From Flavobacterium jumunjinense (GTDB lineage Bacteria; Bacteroidota; Bacteroidia; Flavobacteriales; Flavobacteriaceae), in NCBI RefSeq assembly GCF_021650975.2, contig NZ_CP091285.1, positions 1,922,001 through 1,986,000 of the forward strand: a stretch of 64,000 nucleotides of DNA. The letters run 5' to 3'. Shown here piece by piece: positions 36,530 to 45,145 of the stretch. The position numbers were made by a program, and so were the translations under genes. Below the pieces are notes generated by a model. That model was not told where the DNA came from and did no database searches. It was given only the letters and a program-made list of their open reading frames with translations. Position 1 is the stretch's first letter. The number at the start of each line of letters is the position of its first letter.

Positions 36530-37993
36530 ATGAAAAAATTTTACTCATCTATTTTGAATACAAAATACTTTGTATTCACTTTATTGTTCTTTGCGTTAAG
36601 CATGAATGGACAAGTTGGTATAAACACTACTACTCCAGACGCAAGTTCAATTTTAGACATAACTTCTACTACAAAAGGAATATTAACACCTAGAATGACA
36701 ACAGCTCAAAAATTAGCAATTGCATCACCTGCAAACGGATTGTTAGTATATGATACAGATTTAAATGGGTATAGTTATTATGATTTACCCACAACTACTT
36801 GGGATAATATACCACATGGGAGATCAAATTTTAAGAGAATTAAAGCTACAGATGTTTTGGCTTCAGCTTTAGCATCAGAATTAGCAGCAGGAGGAGGGTC
36901 TAAATATTTGTTGGACACAAATACTTTGTATGAGATTAATGGAACTGTAGTAGTTGATTTCCCTATAGAATTAAACAATGCTTATCTTGTTGGTTTAGAT
37001 TCTGGAGAAGATAAATTAATAAAATCTACAGGAGACTTATTTACAGGTACAACAGGTGGTTATATTAAGGTGTTGACTTTGGTTGCTTCTGCAGGTAATG
37101 TTTTTAATATTAACGGTGGAGGAACTCAGAATTTAGTTTTTAGAGATTTAATCATTGCAAGTTCTGCAAACGTGGGTGTAGTTGATAATTTTGCTTTAGT
37201 TTTTTCAAGTATCGTTCAATTTGTTGCAAATACTAATGGTGTAATATATAGAGATGTTTCTAAATTGTTGCTTGATAATCAAGGATGGTTTGGAAATAAT
37301 GCTGGGATTTATGAGAAGTTTGAAGGAACTTTTGGTTCTTTACAAAAGCAAGGGGGATTTATGGATGTTAATGGGGCGGTTATTGGGGTTGATGTATCTT
37401 CAAATCCAACAATTACGTCTGATGGAACAATGTTTGCTGTAAATTTTGCAGGAACTCTTACAACTGGTTTTTATGTGAAAAAATATACTGTTGGTTCGTA
37501 CACTGGTTTTAATTTTAATAATAAGTGGAACGTTAATTGTTCGGGAATACCCGAGGAAGGTGATCAAGTTGCATTAGGAGATGTGAATTATGATTATCCT
37601 GTTGGTTCAGGTGCATTAACAACGTTATCAGGAACACCGACTAAACTATTAGGTACTACAACATCTAATAATTTATATAGAGCCTCTCGTAATGGAGTTG
37701 ATAATAGAGTTCAGTATTTAGGAAACAAAAAAAGATTTTTTAGAGTAACTGGTGCTGCTTCTTTTCAAGCAACTGCAACAGGTACTATTTATGTCTTTTA
37801 TATTGCTAAAAATGGAACAGTGGTTAATCAATCTAAAGTATATGTAAACTCCAATTCAACTACAGATATTTTAGCGGTTCCTTTTCAAACTATTGTTGAG
37901 TTGTCTCCAAATGATTATATAGAAGTTTTTGCGCAGAGATTTAGTGGTTCTGGTAATATATTGACAGTTTCTTTAAATCTTTTAATGAATTAA
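36530..37993 (+). CDS. Secreted fibre-like hypothetical protein (VGINTTTPDASSILDI type)
   Basis: 487 aa. Signal peptide ending near MNGQ (residue 27), then the very common Bacteroidota surface-protein opening QVGINTTTPDASSILDI, followed by GILTPRMTTAQKLAIASPANGLLVYDTD, a stretch found in tail-fibre/trimeric surface proteins. The middle is beta-rich with glycine turns. No T9SS tail is present; the C-terminus (FFRVTGAASFQATATGTIYV ... VSLNLLMN) looks like a beta-sandwich, C1q/TNF-like by pattern only. Function unknown. The leader motif is the same as in the decayed copies at 32.5 kb. Confidence 0.75.
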   Translation: MKKFYSSILNTKYFVFTLLFFALSMNGQVGINTTTPDASSILDITSTTKGILTPRMTTAQKLAIASPANGLLVYDTDLNGYSYYDLPTTTWDNIPHGRSNFKRIKATDVLASALASELAAGGGSKYLLDTNTLYEINGTVVVDFPIELNNAYLVGLDSGEDKLIKSTGDLFTGTTGGYIKVLTLVASAGNVFNINGGGTQNLVFRDLIIASSANVGVVDNFALVFSSIVQFVANTNGVIYRDVSKLLLDNQGWFGNNAGIYEKFEGTFGSLQKQGGFMDVNGAVIGVDVSSNPTITSDGTMFAVNFAGTLTTGFYVKKYTVGSYTGFNFNNKWNVNCSGIPEEGDQVALGDVNYDYPVGSGALTTLSGTPTKLLGTTTSNNLYRASRNGVDNRVQYLGNKKRFFRVTGAASFQATATGTIYVFYIAKNGTVVNQSKVYVNSNSTTDILAVPFQTIVELSPNDYIEVFAQRFSGSGNILTVSLNLLMN

Positions 37994-38017
37994 TAGTTGG
38001 CTTAATTATAAATTTTG

Positions 38018-38051
38018 AAAAAAGATCAATGGTTATTCATTGGTCTTTTTT
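38018..38051 (+). terminator. Terminator after the fibre-like gene
   Basis: AAAAAAGATCAATG, GTTATT loop, CATTGGTCTTTTTT: 14-bp stem with one T-G pair, 25 bp after the stop. Confidence 0.85.
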
Positions 38052-38119
38052 GTGAGTTAAAGTTTTAATAATTAATATTCAGGGTTAATTTAATAGTTGT
38101 TTATTTGCAAAAAAAGATT

Positions 38120-39346
38120 ATGTTCCGTTGGATTATTTTAATACTTATCATAGTATTAATTGAGATTTACTCATTTCAAGTAATTAAAACTATTACTAAG
38201 AGTAGATGGATTATTGGTGCTTATTTAATAATTTCATTTGTTGTATTAGCGTATATTTTATTTTTTTTCTTAACCTATAATAGAGGTGAAGGACAAAATA
38301 AAGATTCATTATTTGCAATAGGATTGCTATTGATTACTGTTTTACCTAAAATAGTTCTTACAATAATACTCTTTGGAGAGGATATTTTTCGTTTTTTCGC
38401 TGGAATTATATCATCTTTTAGTAATAAAGAAGGTGATTTTTTACCAGAAAGACGAAAGTTTGTAAGCCATATAGCGTTAGGGTTGGCGGCAATACCTTTT
38501 TCATCTTTATTGTATGGAATGACGATAGGGAAGTATAACTTCAAGGTAATAAAAAGAACATTATTTTTCCCAGATTTACCTGAAGATTTTGATGGAACAA
38601 CAATAACACATATCTCAGATATACATAGTGGAAGTTTTGATAACCATGAAAAAATAGAGTATGCAATTGATTTGATTAATGAACAAAAATCGGATTTGGT
38701 TTTGTTTACAGGCGATATTGTTAATACACACGCTAAAGAAATGGATCCATGGATAGATACTTTTAAACGTATTGAAAGTTCAGGATTAGGGAAATATTCA
38801 GTTTTAGGAAATCATGATTATGGAGAATATTTCAAATGGAACTCTGAAGAAGAAAAAGAGGAAAATTTTCAGGCAATTAAAGGAATTCATGAGAAAATAG
38901 GTTTCAAATTGTTGTTAAATGAAAACGTGAAAATCAAGAAAGGAACAAGCGAATTAAGTTTAATAGGAGTAGAAAATTGGGGTAAGCATTTTAAGAAAGT
39001 TGGAGATCTAAAAACAGCTTCTGAGGGTGTAATGAAAGAAGATTTTAAAATTTTAATGAGTCACGATCCTAGTCATTGGGATTCAGAAGTACAACATCAT
39101 GAGAATCATTATCATTTAACACTTTCAGGACATACACATGGTTTCCAGTTTGGAATTGAAATTCCAGGATGGATAAAATGGAGTCCTGTGCAATATGTTT
39201 ATAAGCAATGGGCAGGATTGTATGAAAATTTAGGAAGATATGTCTATGTAAATAGAGGTTTTGGATTCCATGCCTATCCAGGAAGAGTTGGAATTATGCC
39301 AGAAATAACCGTAATTGAACTAAAAAAAGGAGAAAATGTAGCATAA
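38120..39346 (+). CDS. Membrane-anchored metallophosphoesterase (YkuE/YaeI-like)
   Basis: 408 aa from the ATG at 38120; the open frame extends five codons upstream only via a TTG. Residues 1-95 hold three hydrophobic helices and a further one is possible at about 115-135, followed by the catalytic domain with the metal sites DIHSG (about 166), GDIVN (about 197), GNHD (about 231) and GHTHG (about 341). Homologues of this type hydrolyse phosphoesters, including UDP-diacylglucosamine or lipid phosphates at the membrane. The following thioredoxin-like gene has its own promoter element. Confidence 0.9.
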   Translation: MFRWIILILIIVLIEIYSFQVIKTITKSRWIIGAYLIISFVVLAYILFFFLTYNRGEGQNKDSLFAIGLLLITVLPKIVLTIILFGEDIFRFFAGIISSFSNKEGDFLPERRKFVSHIALGLAAIPFSSLLYGMTIGKYNFKVIKRTLFFPDLPEDFDGTTITHISDIHSGSFDNHEKIEYAIDLINEQKSDLVLFTGDIVNTHAKEMDPWIDTFKRIESSGLGKYSVLGNHDYGEYFKWNSEEEKEENFQAIKGIHEKIGFKLLLNENVKIKKGTSELSLIGVENWGKHFKKVGDLKTASEGVMKEDFKILMSHDPSHWDSEVQHHENHYHLTLSGHTHGFQFGIEIPGWIKWSPVQYVYKQWAGLYENLGRYVYVNRGFGFHAYPGRVGIMPEITVIELKKGENVA

Positions 39347-39360
39347 TTCAGTAAAAATGC

Positions 39361-39368
39361 TAAATTTG
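39361..39368 (+). promoter_or_regulatory. Promoter -7 element of the thioredoxin-like gene
   Basis: TAAATTTG matches TAnnTTTG, 50 bp before the ATG at 39419 and directly after the metallophosphoesterase stop. No good -33 TTG at ideal spacing. Confidence 0.45.
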
Positions 39369-39418
39369 TATATAATTTTCTTTTGAAAAATTGTTTTTTT
39401 ATAAAAAAACTCGATAGT

Positions 39419-39715
39419 ATGTCAAAATTTGGAGAACTTATTGATGCTCAAGTACCAGTATTGATAGATTTTTATACTGAATGGAACGAGCCTTCTGTAG
39501 CAATGAACGAAGTAATTCGCGATGTAGCTGCAGCTCTTGGTGATAAAGCCAGAGTTATTAAAATTGATGTTGATAAAAATCGTGAGTTAGCAGAAGCGCT
39601 TAGGGTTAAAGGTTTGCCTACTTTAATGATTTATAAAGCAGGACAGATGATTTGGAGACAAAGTGGAGAAATGGATGCAAACACATTAATTTCTTTGGTT
39701 AAAGAGCAAGCTTAG
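39419..39715 (+). CDS. Thioredoxin-fold protein lacking both active-site cysteines
   Basis: 98 aa from the ATG at 39419 (MSKFGELIDAQVPVLIDFY); an upstream TTG in the same frame is an unlikely start. The fold is plain: VLIDFYTEW, KIDVDKNRELAEALRVKG, the cis-Pro loop LPTLMIYKAGQM. Where thioredoxin has WCGPC, this protein reads WNEPS, so both redox cysteines are absent, and no other cysteine occurs in it. It cannot act as a disulfide reductase and is more likely a binding or chaperone-like protein. The stop overlaps the convergent deacetylase by 4 bp. Confidence 0.92.
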   Translation: MSKFGELIDAQVPVLIDFYTEWNEPSVAMNEVIRDVAAALGDKARVIKIDVDKNRELAEALRVKGLPTLMIYKAGQMIWRQSGEMDANTLISLVKEQA

Positions 39716-40353
39716 TTTTTAATAGAATTAAATGTGTATCCTTTTTCTTTTAAAATTTGGATTGTTTTTGGTAATACAAATTTAAGATTCTTTTCAGCTT
39801 TCAAGCTGTCATGAAAAACGATAACGCTACCTGTGTTACAATTGCTTATTATATTCTTTAAGCACTTTTCACTTTTTAATTTTTTGTCAAAATCATAACT
39901 AATAATGTCCCACATAATTATTTTGTAACCTTTTTTTCTTAAATAGTAAGATTGACTAGGTTTTATTTTGCCATATGGCGGTCTGAAAAGGCGTGTTGGT
40001 TTTTTAGAAATCTTTTCATATTCACTGTTGAATAATTCTATATTATTAAAGTATTTTTCGTTATTGTTTTTCCATCCGTTTAAATGGTTTAAAGTGTGGT
40101 TTCCAATTGAGTGTCCTTCATTGATGATGCGCTTTAAAATATGAGGATGTTTTCTAATATTATCTCCTATACAAAAGAATGTAGCTTTTATTGCTTCTTT
40201 AGCTAATATATCTAAAACCCATTCAGTAACTTCTGGAATTGGGCCATCGTCAAATGTTAAGAATATTTCATTTTTAGTGTTTGGAATGTTCCAAACATAA
40301 TTTGAAAATAGTTTTTTGATTAAATACGGAGTTTTTGTCCAAAATAAATTCAT
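39712..40353 (-). CDS. Polysaccharide deacetylase (NodB-homology domain)
   Basis: 213 aa. Catalytic motifs are FLTFDDGP (about 27-34, catalytic base and metal Asp), SIGNHTLNH (metal His pair) near residue 93, RLFRPPYGK near 123 and a C-terminal IVFHDS. There is no signal peptide, but a basic N-terminus with a hydrophobic stretch could anchor it. NodB-type enzymes remove N- or O-acetyl groups from chitin-like, peptidoglycan or exopolysaccharide chains. Downstream of the DUF2723 gene but separated from it by a terminator. Confidence 0.93.
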   Translation of the reverse strand: MNLFWTKTPYLIKKLFSNYVWNIPNTKNEIFLTFDDGPIPEVTEWVLDILAKEAIKATFFCIGDNIRKHPHILKRIINEGHSIGNHTLNHLNGWKNNNEKYFNNIELFNSEYEKISKKPTRLFRPPYGKIKPSQSYYLRKKGYKIIMWDIISYDFDKKLKSEKCLKNIISNCNTGSVIVFHDSLKAEKNLKFVLPKTIQILKEKGYTFNSIKN

Positions 40354-40373
40354 TTAGTAAAAGTATAAAAATA

Positions 40374-40405
40374 AAAAATGTGACAATATTTATTGTCACA
40401 TTTTT
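40374..40405 (-). terminator. Terminator after the DUF2723 gene
   Basis: ATGTGACAAT and ATTGTCACAT pair around a TTTA-like loop, with A-runs and T-runs on both sides. 23 bp after the DUF2723 stop. Confidence 0.85.
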
Positions 40406-40427
40406 ATGTATTGTACTATTTTGCTCT

Positions 40428-43400
40428 TTATTCAATCATGTCCCTTTCAAATTGAGAAAACATCTTGTTGTAATTGTTGAATTTTATTTTTTCTTTATTA
40501 TAAAACGCAGTGTCATTAGCTCTTTCAGCTATTTCTACTAAACTTCTGTAGCGTTCAATACTTGATATTATATCAACGTAAATATCATTTTGTTCACTAG
40601 ATTTTAATCCTTTATAATAGGTTAATTCCTCGTTGTATTTTGTAATCAATTGTTTAAGAATATCTCTAGCCTTGTCTTTTTTGCCGATCTCATAATATCC
40701 TTCTGCAAAAGGCTCTATTAGAGTGTAGTATTCAAATTTATCTATTGGCATTTTAGCCATAGCAAGATCTATAATTTTTTCAGCTTTATCTTTCTTTCCT
40801 TCATTGATTAATGCTTCCATTAATCTAGAAAGATTTGTTCTATAAGTAATGCTGTTTTTACGAGTTTCAGGATCATGGTAAATATCAGGACTTCCGCTAT
40901 TTCCCCAATCCCATTTTGTAATAATACTATACATTTTTTCGGTATCGATTAATCCCATCTCTAATGGATTTGGACCACCTTTACCTCTTTTTGTTTTAAT
41001 TGGAACTAGTTTGAAGCACATTCCGTCTAATTGTAGGTATTCTTTCATCCAAAGATAGTCGTCTTCACCAAAGCTTCCACCTGTAAAATAGATAGGTCTT
41101 TTCCAATTATTTGTGTTAATGATGTCTAGCATCATTAGTCGATTTTTGTAAAGAGCGCTTCCTTTTATCGTGAACTCAATTGATGGAACGATAGAGTCGT
41201 AGTATTTTGGAGAAACTACTTTGTTTTTAATAATATTATCCTTGTTTATTGGAATAAATATTTTGTTAGAAGGGAAGTAATTTACAGATTGCCCACTTCT
41301 TAGTGTTACTTTTGCTCTTTCATCTTCTAGAGATATGAAGTTAATTAATTCGTCTAGTCTAATAGAGTCTTTCGTTCTTTCTTCAAAAAAACTATAATCT
41401 CTATTACTACCTTTGTATAGATCTCTAGACATTGATAACGGAATAGGGTCAGAATCATAAGCTTTACGTCTCATTTGGTCAATATACCAATCTGTCATGA
41501 ATAGACTTGTGTTAACAATTCGAATGTCTGTTCTGTATCCTTCAATTTCTTGTGCATACCATAAAGGGAAAGTATCATTATCTCCAATTGTGAATAGAAT
41601 TGCATTTTTTTCGCAAGAATCAAGATATGCTTTTGCGTTTGCTAGTGCTGTATATTTGTTCGCTCTACTATGATCGTCCCAGTTTTGGTTTGCCATCAAT
41701 ATAGGAGCTGCTAATAATGTTAAACCAAGAACAACAGGTATGGATACTTTCGGTTGTAAGTATTTTTTAGCTCCTTCGTATAAAGAATATACACCGAACG
41801 CAATCCACATTGCAAAGGCATAGAATGAGCCAACAAGTGCATAATCTCTTTCCCTTGGTTCAAAAGGTCTTTCGTTTAGGTAGACTTTTAATGCTAATCC
41901 TGTAAATAAAAACAAAACAAGCAATACATAGAAGCTTTTAAGGTCTTTCTTAGCATGGAAAATCATTCCAATTACAGCTAAAATAAAAGGTAAAAAGAAA
42001 TAAGTATTTCTTCCTTTGTTATTCAGCATGTCTGAAGTTAAATTGTCTTGACTACCAAGTCTAATTTCATCAATAGCTTTAACACCACTAATCCAGTTTC
42101 CGTCTAGGTTATCGTATTTTCCTTGATTGTCATTTTGACGGCCTGTAAAATTCCACATTAAATACCTCCAGTACATATACCCGAATTGATATTCAAACAT
42201 GAACTTAATATTGCTTGCAAAAGTTGGTTTTTCAACAATTAAATAGTCACCATATGCTTTTAAGAACTTATTGTAGTCATCTAAATCCAAACGTCCAGAA
42301 CTAAATGCTGTTCTAAAGTTAGAAACGATATCTATTAATTCAGGCTCATCTGCAAATTCGGGTTTTACTCTAAAGTCAAGAGGTTCTGTTAATAGCATAT
42401 AGTTTTCACTATGGTCAGTGCTCCACATTCTTGGCAATAAAGCTTTATGATTGTCGTCTGTATTTTGGTTGGCGTTTTTGTAATTATTTGTAATTACATA
42501 TTTACCGGTTTTATAATCTCTTTCGTAGTTTGGTTTTCCGTCTGTATAAGGATTGTCTTCATCTAATCCAGAATAAGCTTCAGAAAATTGAGATCCAAAA
42601 AACAATTGTTGTTCTCCATATTGTTCTCTGTTGTAGTAAGCAAGTACTTCAGCTGCATCAGATGGTTTGTTTTCATTGATAGGTGGGTTTGCATTGGCTC
42701 TAATAGGCAACATTAACCACGATGAAAATCCGATTAAAATAAATAAGACTGCAAGTATAATAGTGTTGTAAAAAACAAGACCTTTTTTTCTTGTGAATTG
42801 TAGTCCAAAATAAAAAGCTAAAATTAAACTTAAGAAAGCTAAAATTGTTCCTGAGTTAAATGGTAACCCAAAAGTGTTTACTAAAAAGATTTCTGTTTTA
42901 CCAAAAAAAGCAAGAGAATAAGGTAATAGAAGTTTGAAAATAAACAATAAAATAGCTACAATCACAATGTTTGCTATGATGAAACTTTTAATTGTGATGT
43001 TCTTATATTTTTTAAAGAAATATAGAAAACCAATTGCAGGAAATGTAAGTAAAGCCATAAAGTGTACACCGAAAGACAATCCGATTACTAATGATATAAT
43101 TAATAGCCATTTGTTTCCTTTTGGAGTCTCTAAGTCTTGTTCCCAACGTAATCCTAGCCAAAAAAGCAAGGCAATAAGGAACGATGCCATTGCATAAACC
43201 TCTGCTTCCACGGCATTAAACCAGAAACTGTCAGAGAATGTAAAGGCTAAAGAGGCAACTGCAGAACTACCTAGAATCATTATATAATTGCTGGTAGTGT
43301 CTTTTTCTGAATGACCAAAAATACGTTTCATTAGTAGGGTTAATGACCAAAACATGAAAAGCACAGTGAAAGCACTTGAGAAAACAGACATCATATTAAC

Positions 43401-43637
43401 CATTAATGCTATTTTGTCTGGACTTAGTGCAAACATTGCAAAGAAAGCGCCTAGCATTTGGAATAATGGTGCGCCAGGTGGATGTCCAACTTCAAGATTG
43501 GCAGATGTAGCAATGTATTCTCCACAATCCCAAAAACTCATTGTTGGTTCAACAGTTAATGTATATGTTATTAAGGCTACTGAAAAAACGATCCAGCCTA
43601 AAATGGTATTCCACTTCTTGAAATTAAATGCTTTCAT
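40428..43637 (-). CDS. DUF2723 / glycosyltransferase family 117 multi-spanning membrane protein
   Basis: 1069 aa. The first 670 residues hold about 12-14 membrane helices; the first extracytoplasmic loop contains the family signature TMSFWDCGEYIATSANLEVGHPPGAPLF (split here by position: SFWDCGEY at about 33-40, GHPPGAPL at about 51-58), reminiscent of GT-C enzymes such as protein O-mannosyltransferases. RPFEPRERDYALVGSFYAFA is the second conserved block. The C-terminal 350 residues are soluble and end in TPR-like helices. Bacteroidota homologues are thought to glycosylate exported proteins; the donor is not known from sequence. Confidence 0.9.
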   Translation of the reverse strand: MKAFNFKKWNTILGWIVFSVALITYTLTVEPTMSFWDCGEYIATSANLEVGHPPGAPLFQMLGAFFAMFALSPDKIALMVNMMSVFSSAFTVLFMFWSLTLLMKRIFGHSEKDTTSNYIMILGSSAVASLAFTFSDSFWFNAVEAEVYAMASFLIALLFWLGLRWEQDLETPKGNKWLLIISLVIGLSFGVHFMALLTFPAIGFLYFFKKYKNITIKSFIIANIVIVAILLFIFKLLLPYSLAFFGKTEIFLVNTFGLPFNSGTILAFLSLILAFYFGLQFTRKKGLVFYNTIILAVLFILIGFSSWLMLPIRANANPPINENKPSDAAEVLAYYNREQYGEQQLFFGSQFSEAYSGLDEDNPYTDGKPNYERDYKTGKYVITNNYKNANQNTDDNHKALLPRMWSTDHSENYMLLTEPLDFRVKPEFADEPELIDIVSNFRTAFSSGRLDLDDYNKFLKAYGDYLIVEKPTFASNIKFMFEYQFGYMYWRYLMWNFTGRQNDNQGKYDNLDGNWISGVKAIDEIRLGSQDNLTSDMLNNKGRNTYFFLPFILAVIGMIFHAKKDLKSFYVLLVLFLFTGLALKVYLNERPFEPRERDYALVGSFYAFAMWIAFGVYSLYEGAKKYLQPKVSIPVVLGLTLLAAPILMANQNWDDHSRANKYTALANAKAYLDSCEKNAILFTIGDNDTFPLWYAQEIEGYRTDIRIVNTSLFMTDWYIDQMRRKAYDSDPIPLSMSRDLYKGSNRDYSFFEERTKDSIRLDELINFISLEDERAKVTLRSGQSVNYFPSNKIFIPINKDNIIKNKVVSPKYYDSIVPSIEFTIKGSALYKNRLMMLDIINTNNWKRPIYFTGGSFGEDDYLWMKEYLQLDGMCFKLVPIKTKRGKGGPNPLEMGLIDTEKMYSIITKWDWGNSGSPDIYHDPETRKNSITYRTNLSRLMEALINEGKKDKAEKIIDLAMAKMPIDKFEYYTLIEPFAEGYYEIGKKDKARDILKQLITKYNEELTYYKGLKSSEQNDIYVDIISSIERYRSLVEIAERANDTAFYNKEKIKFNNYNKMFSQFERDMIE

Positions 43638-43736
43638 ATTTACTATTTTGTCATTTTCTATTTGTTTTACAAAGAAACTACTTTTTTGGAATTACTAGCG
43701 GATAAAAAATAATTTTAATATTTTTTTTAGAAAAAC

Positions 43737-43766
43737 TTGTAAACTAAAAAAAATGTTTTAGATTTG
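43737..43766 (+). promoter_or_regulatory. Promoter of tRNA-Gln copy 1
   Basis: TTG (43737-43739), exactly 19 nt, TAGATTTG (43759-43766), a perfect TTG-N19-TAnnTTTG promoter 20 bp before the tRNA. Confidence 0.85.
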
Positions 43767-43859
43767 CACTCGCATTCAGGAAATATGTCCCATGGTGTAA
43801 TGGTAACACACCGGTTTTTGGTACCGACATTCAAGGTTCGAGTCCTTGTGGGACAACAA
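43749..43859 (+). repeat. 111-bp direct repeat containing tRNA-Gln copy 1
   Basis: The sequence from AAATGTTTTAGATTTGCAC through the tRNA to GGGACAACAA recurs at 43994-44104, 245 bp downstream. The repeat starts inside the promoter, after the -33 region, and ends just past the tRNA. Confidence 0.9.
43786..43856 (+). tRNA. tRNA-Gln (UUG), copy 1
   Basis: 71 nt. Acceptor TGTCCCA pairs with TGGGACA, then discriminator A; D arm with GGTAA; anticodon loop TTTTGGT with TTG at 43818-43820; T arm GTTCGAGTC. CCA is not encoded. The lowest base pair of the anticodon stem is a C-A mismatch. Confidence 0.97.
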
Positions 43860-43864
43860 GTGAA

Positions 43865-43891
43865 AGCTTCTCTATTTAGAGAAGCTTTTTT
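43865..43891 (+). terminator. Terminator after tRNA-Gln copy 1
   Basis: AGCTTCTC, TATTTA loop, GAGAAGCT, T-run. Unlike the terminator of copy 2. Confidence 0.85.
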
Positions 43892-43993
43892 ATTTTAAAA
43901 AGATCTGTTTTGAATATCAGTGCTTTAATAGTATTGTGTTCTTTTTTTCTACTTTTTTGTTTAAAAAAATGAGTATAAGGTTTTTTTTTATTG

Positions 43994-44104
43994 AAAAATG
44001 TTTTAGATTTGCACTCGCATTCAGGAAATATGTCCCATGGTGTAATGGTAACACACCGGTTTTTGGTACCGACATTCAAGGTTCGAGTCCTTGTGGGACA
44101 ACAA
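43994..44104 (+). repeat. 111-bp direct repeat containing tRNA-Gln copy 2
   Basis: Second copy of the 43749-43859 block. The -7 element TAGATTTG (44004-44011) is kept, but the position of the -33 TTG, 19 nt upstream, now reads TTT, because the repeat begins downstream of it. Confidence 0.9.
44031..44101 (+). tRNA. tRNA-Gln (UUG), copy 2
   Basis: 71 nt, identical in every base to copy 1 as far as I can read. Anticodon TTG at 44063-44065. Confidence 0.97.
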
Positions 44105-44109
44105 AAAAA

Positions 44110-44136
44110 AACTCTTCAAATTGAAGAGTTTTTTTC
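44110..44136 (+). terminator. Terminator after tRNA-Gln copy 2
   Basis: AACTCTTCAA and TTGAAGAGTT with a single A between, then a T-run. Confidence 0.85.
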
Positions 44137-44157
44137 ATGACTATACCTGTTTAGGTA

Positions 44158-44982
44158 TTATATTTTAAAAGTTATAACGGGTCTTTTTGCATGATTAACT
44201 AAATCTTCGCTAATGCTTCCGTTAAAGAAATGTGCAATTCCTTTTCTTCCGTGGGTACTCATTCCAATTAAATCAGCGTTAATGTCTTTTGCAAAGTGTA
44301 GAATTCCTTTTTCAACATTAATGTCGTTGTAGATGTGTGTTGAGAAACGATTTATTTTAAATTCAGCTGTAAATTTGTCCATTATTTTTTGAGCAACACT
44401 AGTTGATTTAAAGTTATTAGGAGTGTTTATGTTTACAAGATGAATATGTGAGTTGAATTTGTTTGCGAAATCGACAACTTTTTCAAAAGGTTTTTTTATT
44501 TCATCAGAAAAGTCAGATGCGAAAACAAAATTTTCAGCATTGAAATTTTCTTCTTCTTTTTTTATCACTAGAACGGGAACGTCAGAGTTTCTTACAACTT
44601 TTTCAGTGTTTGATCCTATAAACATTTCTTGAAATCCACTTGCGCCATGTGATCCCATGATAATTAGGTCTGCATTGTGGCTTTTTCCGTTGTTCATAAT
44701 TCCATCAAAAGCTAATTCAAATTGAAGGACTTTAGAGATTTTTATACCATCAAGATATGGTGAATTCATTATGCTGTCAAGTTTTGAGATTGCAGCATTT
44801 TTAAAAAGCATTAATTCTGGAATTTCATGAGAAGTAGTTATAGCATCATTTCCCGTTGTCGGTAATTCAAGCATATGAATAAGAATAATTTCGCTATTGT
44901 CTTTTTTTGCTATTTGAGCAGCTACTTTTAATGCATATTCTGCGTGCTTTGAAAAATCGGTGGGAACTAAAATTTTCTTCAT
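44158..44982 (-). CDS. Universal stress protein, tandem UspA domains
   Basis: 274 aa with two UspA domains. Domain 1 (1-142): MKKILVPTDFSKHAEYALKVA at the start and GSHGASGFQEMFIGSNTEKV near 112-131, the G-2x-G-9x-G(S/T) ATP-binding pattern. Domain 2 (150-274): FVFASDFSDE at its start and STHGRKGIAHFFNGSISEDLV at its end, also with the nucleotide motif. Cytoplasmic stress protein, monocistronic, divergent from the rimP operon. Confidence 0.95.
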   Translation of the reverse strand: MKKILVPTDFSKHAEYALKVAAQIAKKDNSEIILIHMLELPTTGNDAITTSHEIPELMLFKNAAISKLDSIMNSPYLDGIKISKVLQFELAFDGIMNNGKSHNADLIIMGSHGASGFQEMFIGSNTEKVVRNSDVPVLVIKKEEENFNAENFVFASDFSDEIKKPFEKVVDFANKFNSHIHLVNINTPNNFKSTSVAQKIMDKFTAEFKINRFSTHIYNDINVEKGILHFAKDINADLIGMSTHGRKGIAHFFNGSISEDLVNHAKRPVITFKI

Positions 44983-45073
44983 ATTAAATGGTTTAGGGTT
45001 ATAAATTGTTTACTATAAAGTTACTAAATTATATTAAGAAATACACATTTTTTTTTAATTTAAAAATATTATG

Positions 45074-45081
45074 TATATTTG
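45074..45081 (+). promoter_or_regulatory. Promoter -7 element of the rimP-nusA-infB operon
   Basis: TATATTTG, exact TAnnTTTG, 72 bp before the rimP ATG. The upstream region is T-rich (ATTTTTTTTTAA) without a clear TTG at 19 nt. Confidence 0.65.
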
Positions 45082-45110
45082 CATCGATTATTTAGTTCGG
45101 ATTTAGATAA

Positions 45111-45137
45111 TGAGGCACGCAATGCGTGCCTCTTTTT
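45111..45137 (+). promoter_or_regulatory. Terminator-like hairpin in the rimP leader (possible attenuator)
   Basis: GAGGCACGC, AAT loop, GCGTGCCTC, then TTTTT: a perfect 9-bp GC-rich stem followed by a T-run, lying between promoter and rimP start with only 8 bp to the ATG. It has the structure of an intrinsic terminator inside the 5' leader, which would stop rimP-nusA-infB mRNA unless read through. The upstream leader part TTCGGATTTAGATAA is a candidate for competing pairing or factor binding. Confidence 0.75.
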
Positions 45138-45145
45138 ATAAAAAT

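Noticed and set aside
43749..44104. tRNA direct repeats as att sites of an integrated element
   Set aside because: Only about 130 bp lie between the blocks, with no integrase; a local duplication is simpler.
43876..44124. Open frames on both strands across the tRNA-Gln copies
   Set aside because: They run through tRNA sequence and terminators and have no family features.
45110..45145. Upstream start of rimP ([12 protein letters not shown])
   Set aside because: These codons are the leader hairpin and its T-run; homologues begin at MTFKEK.
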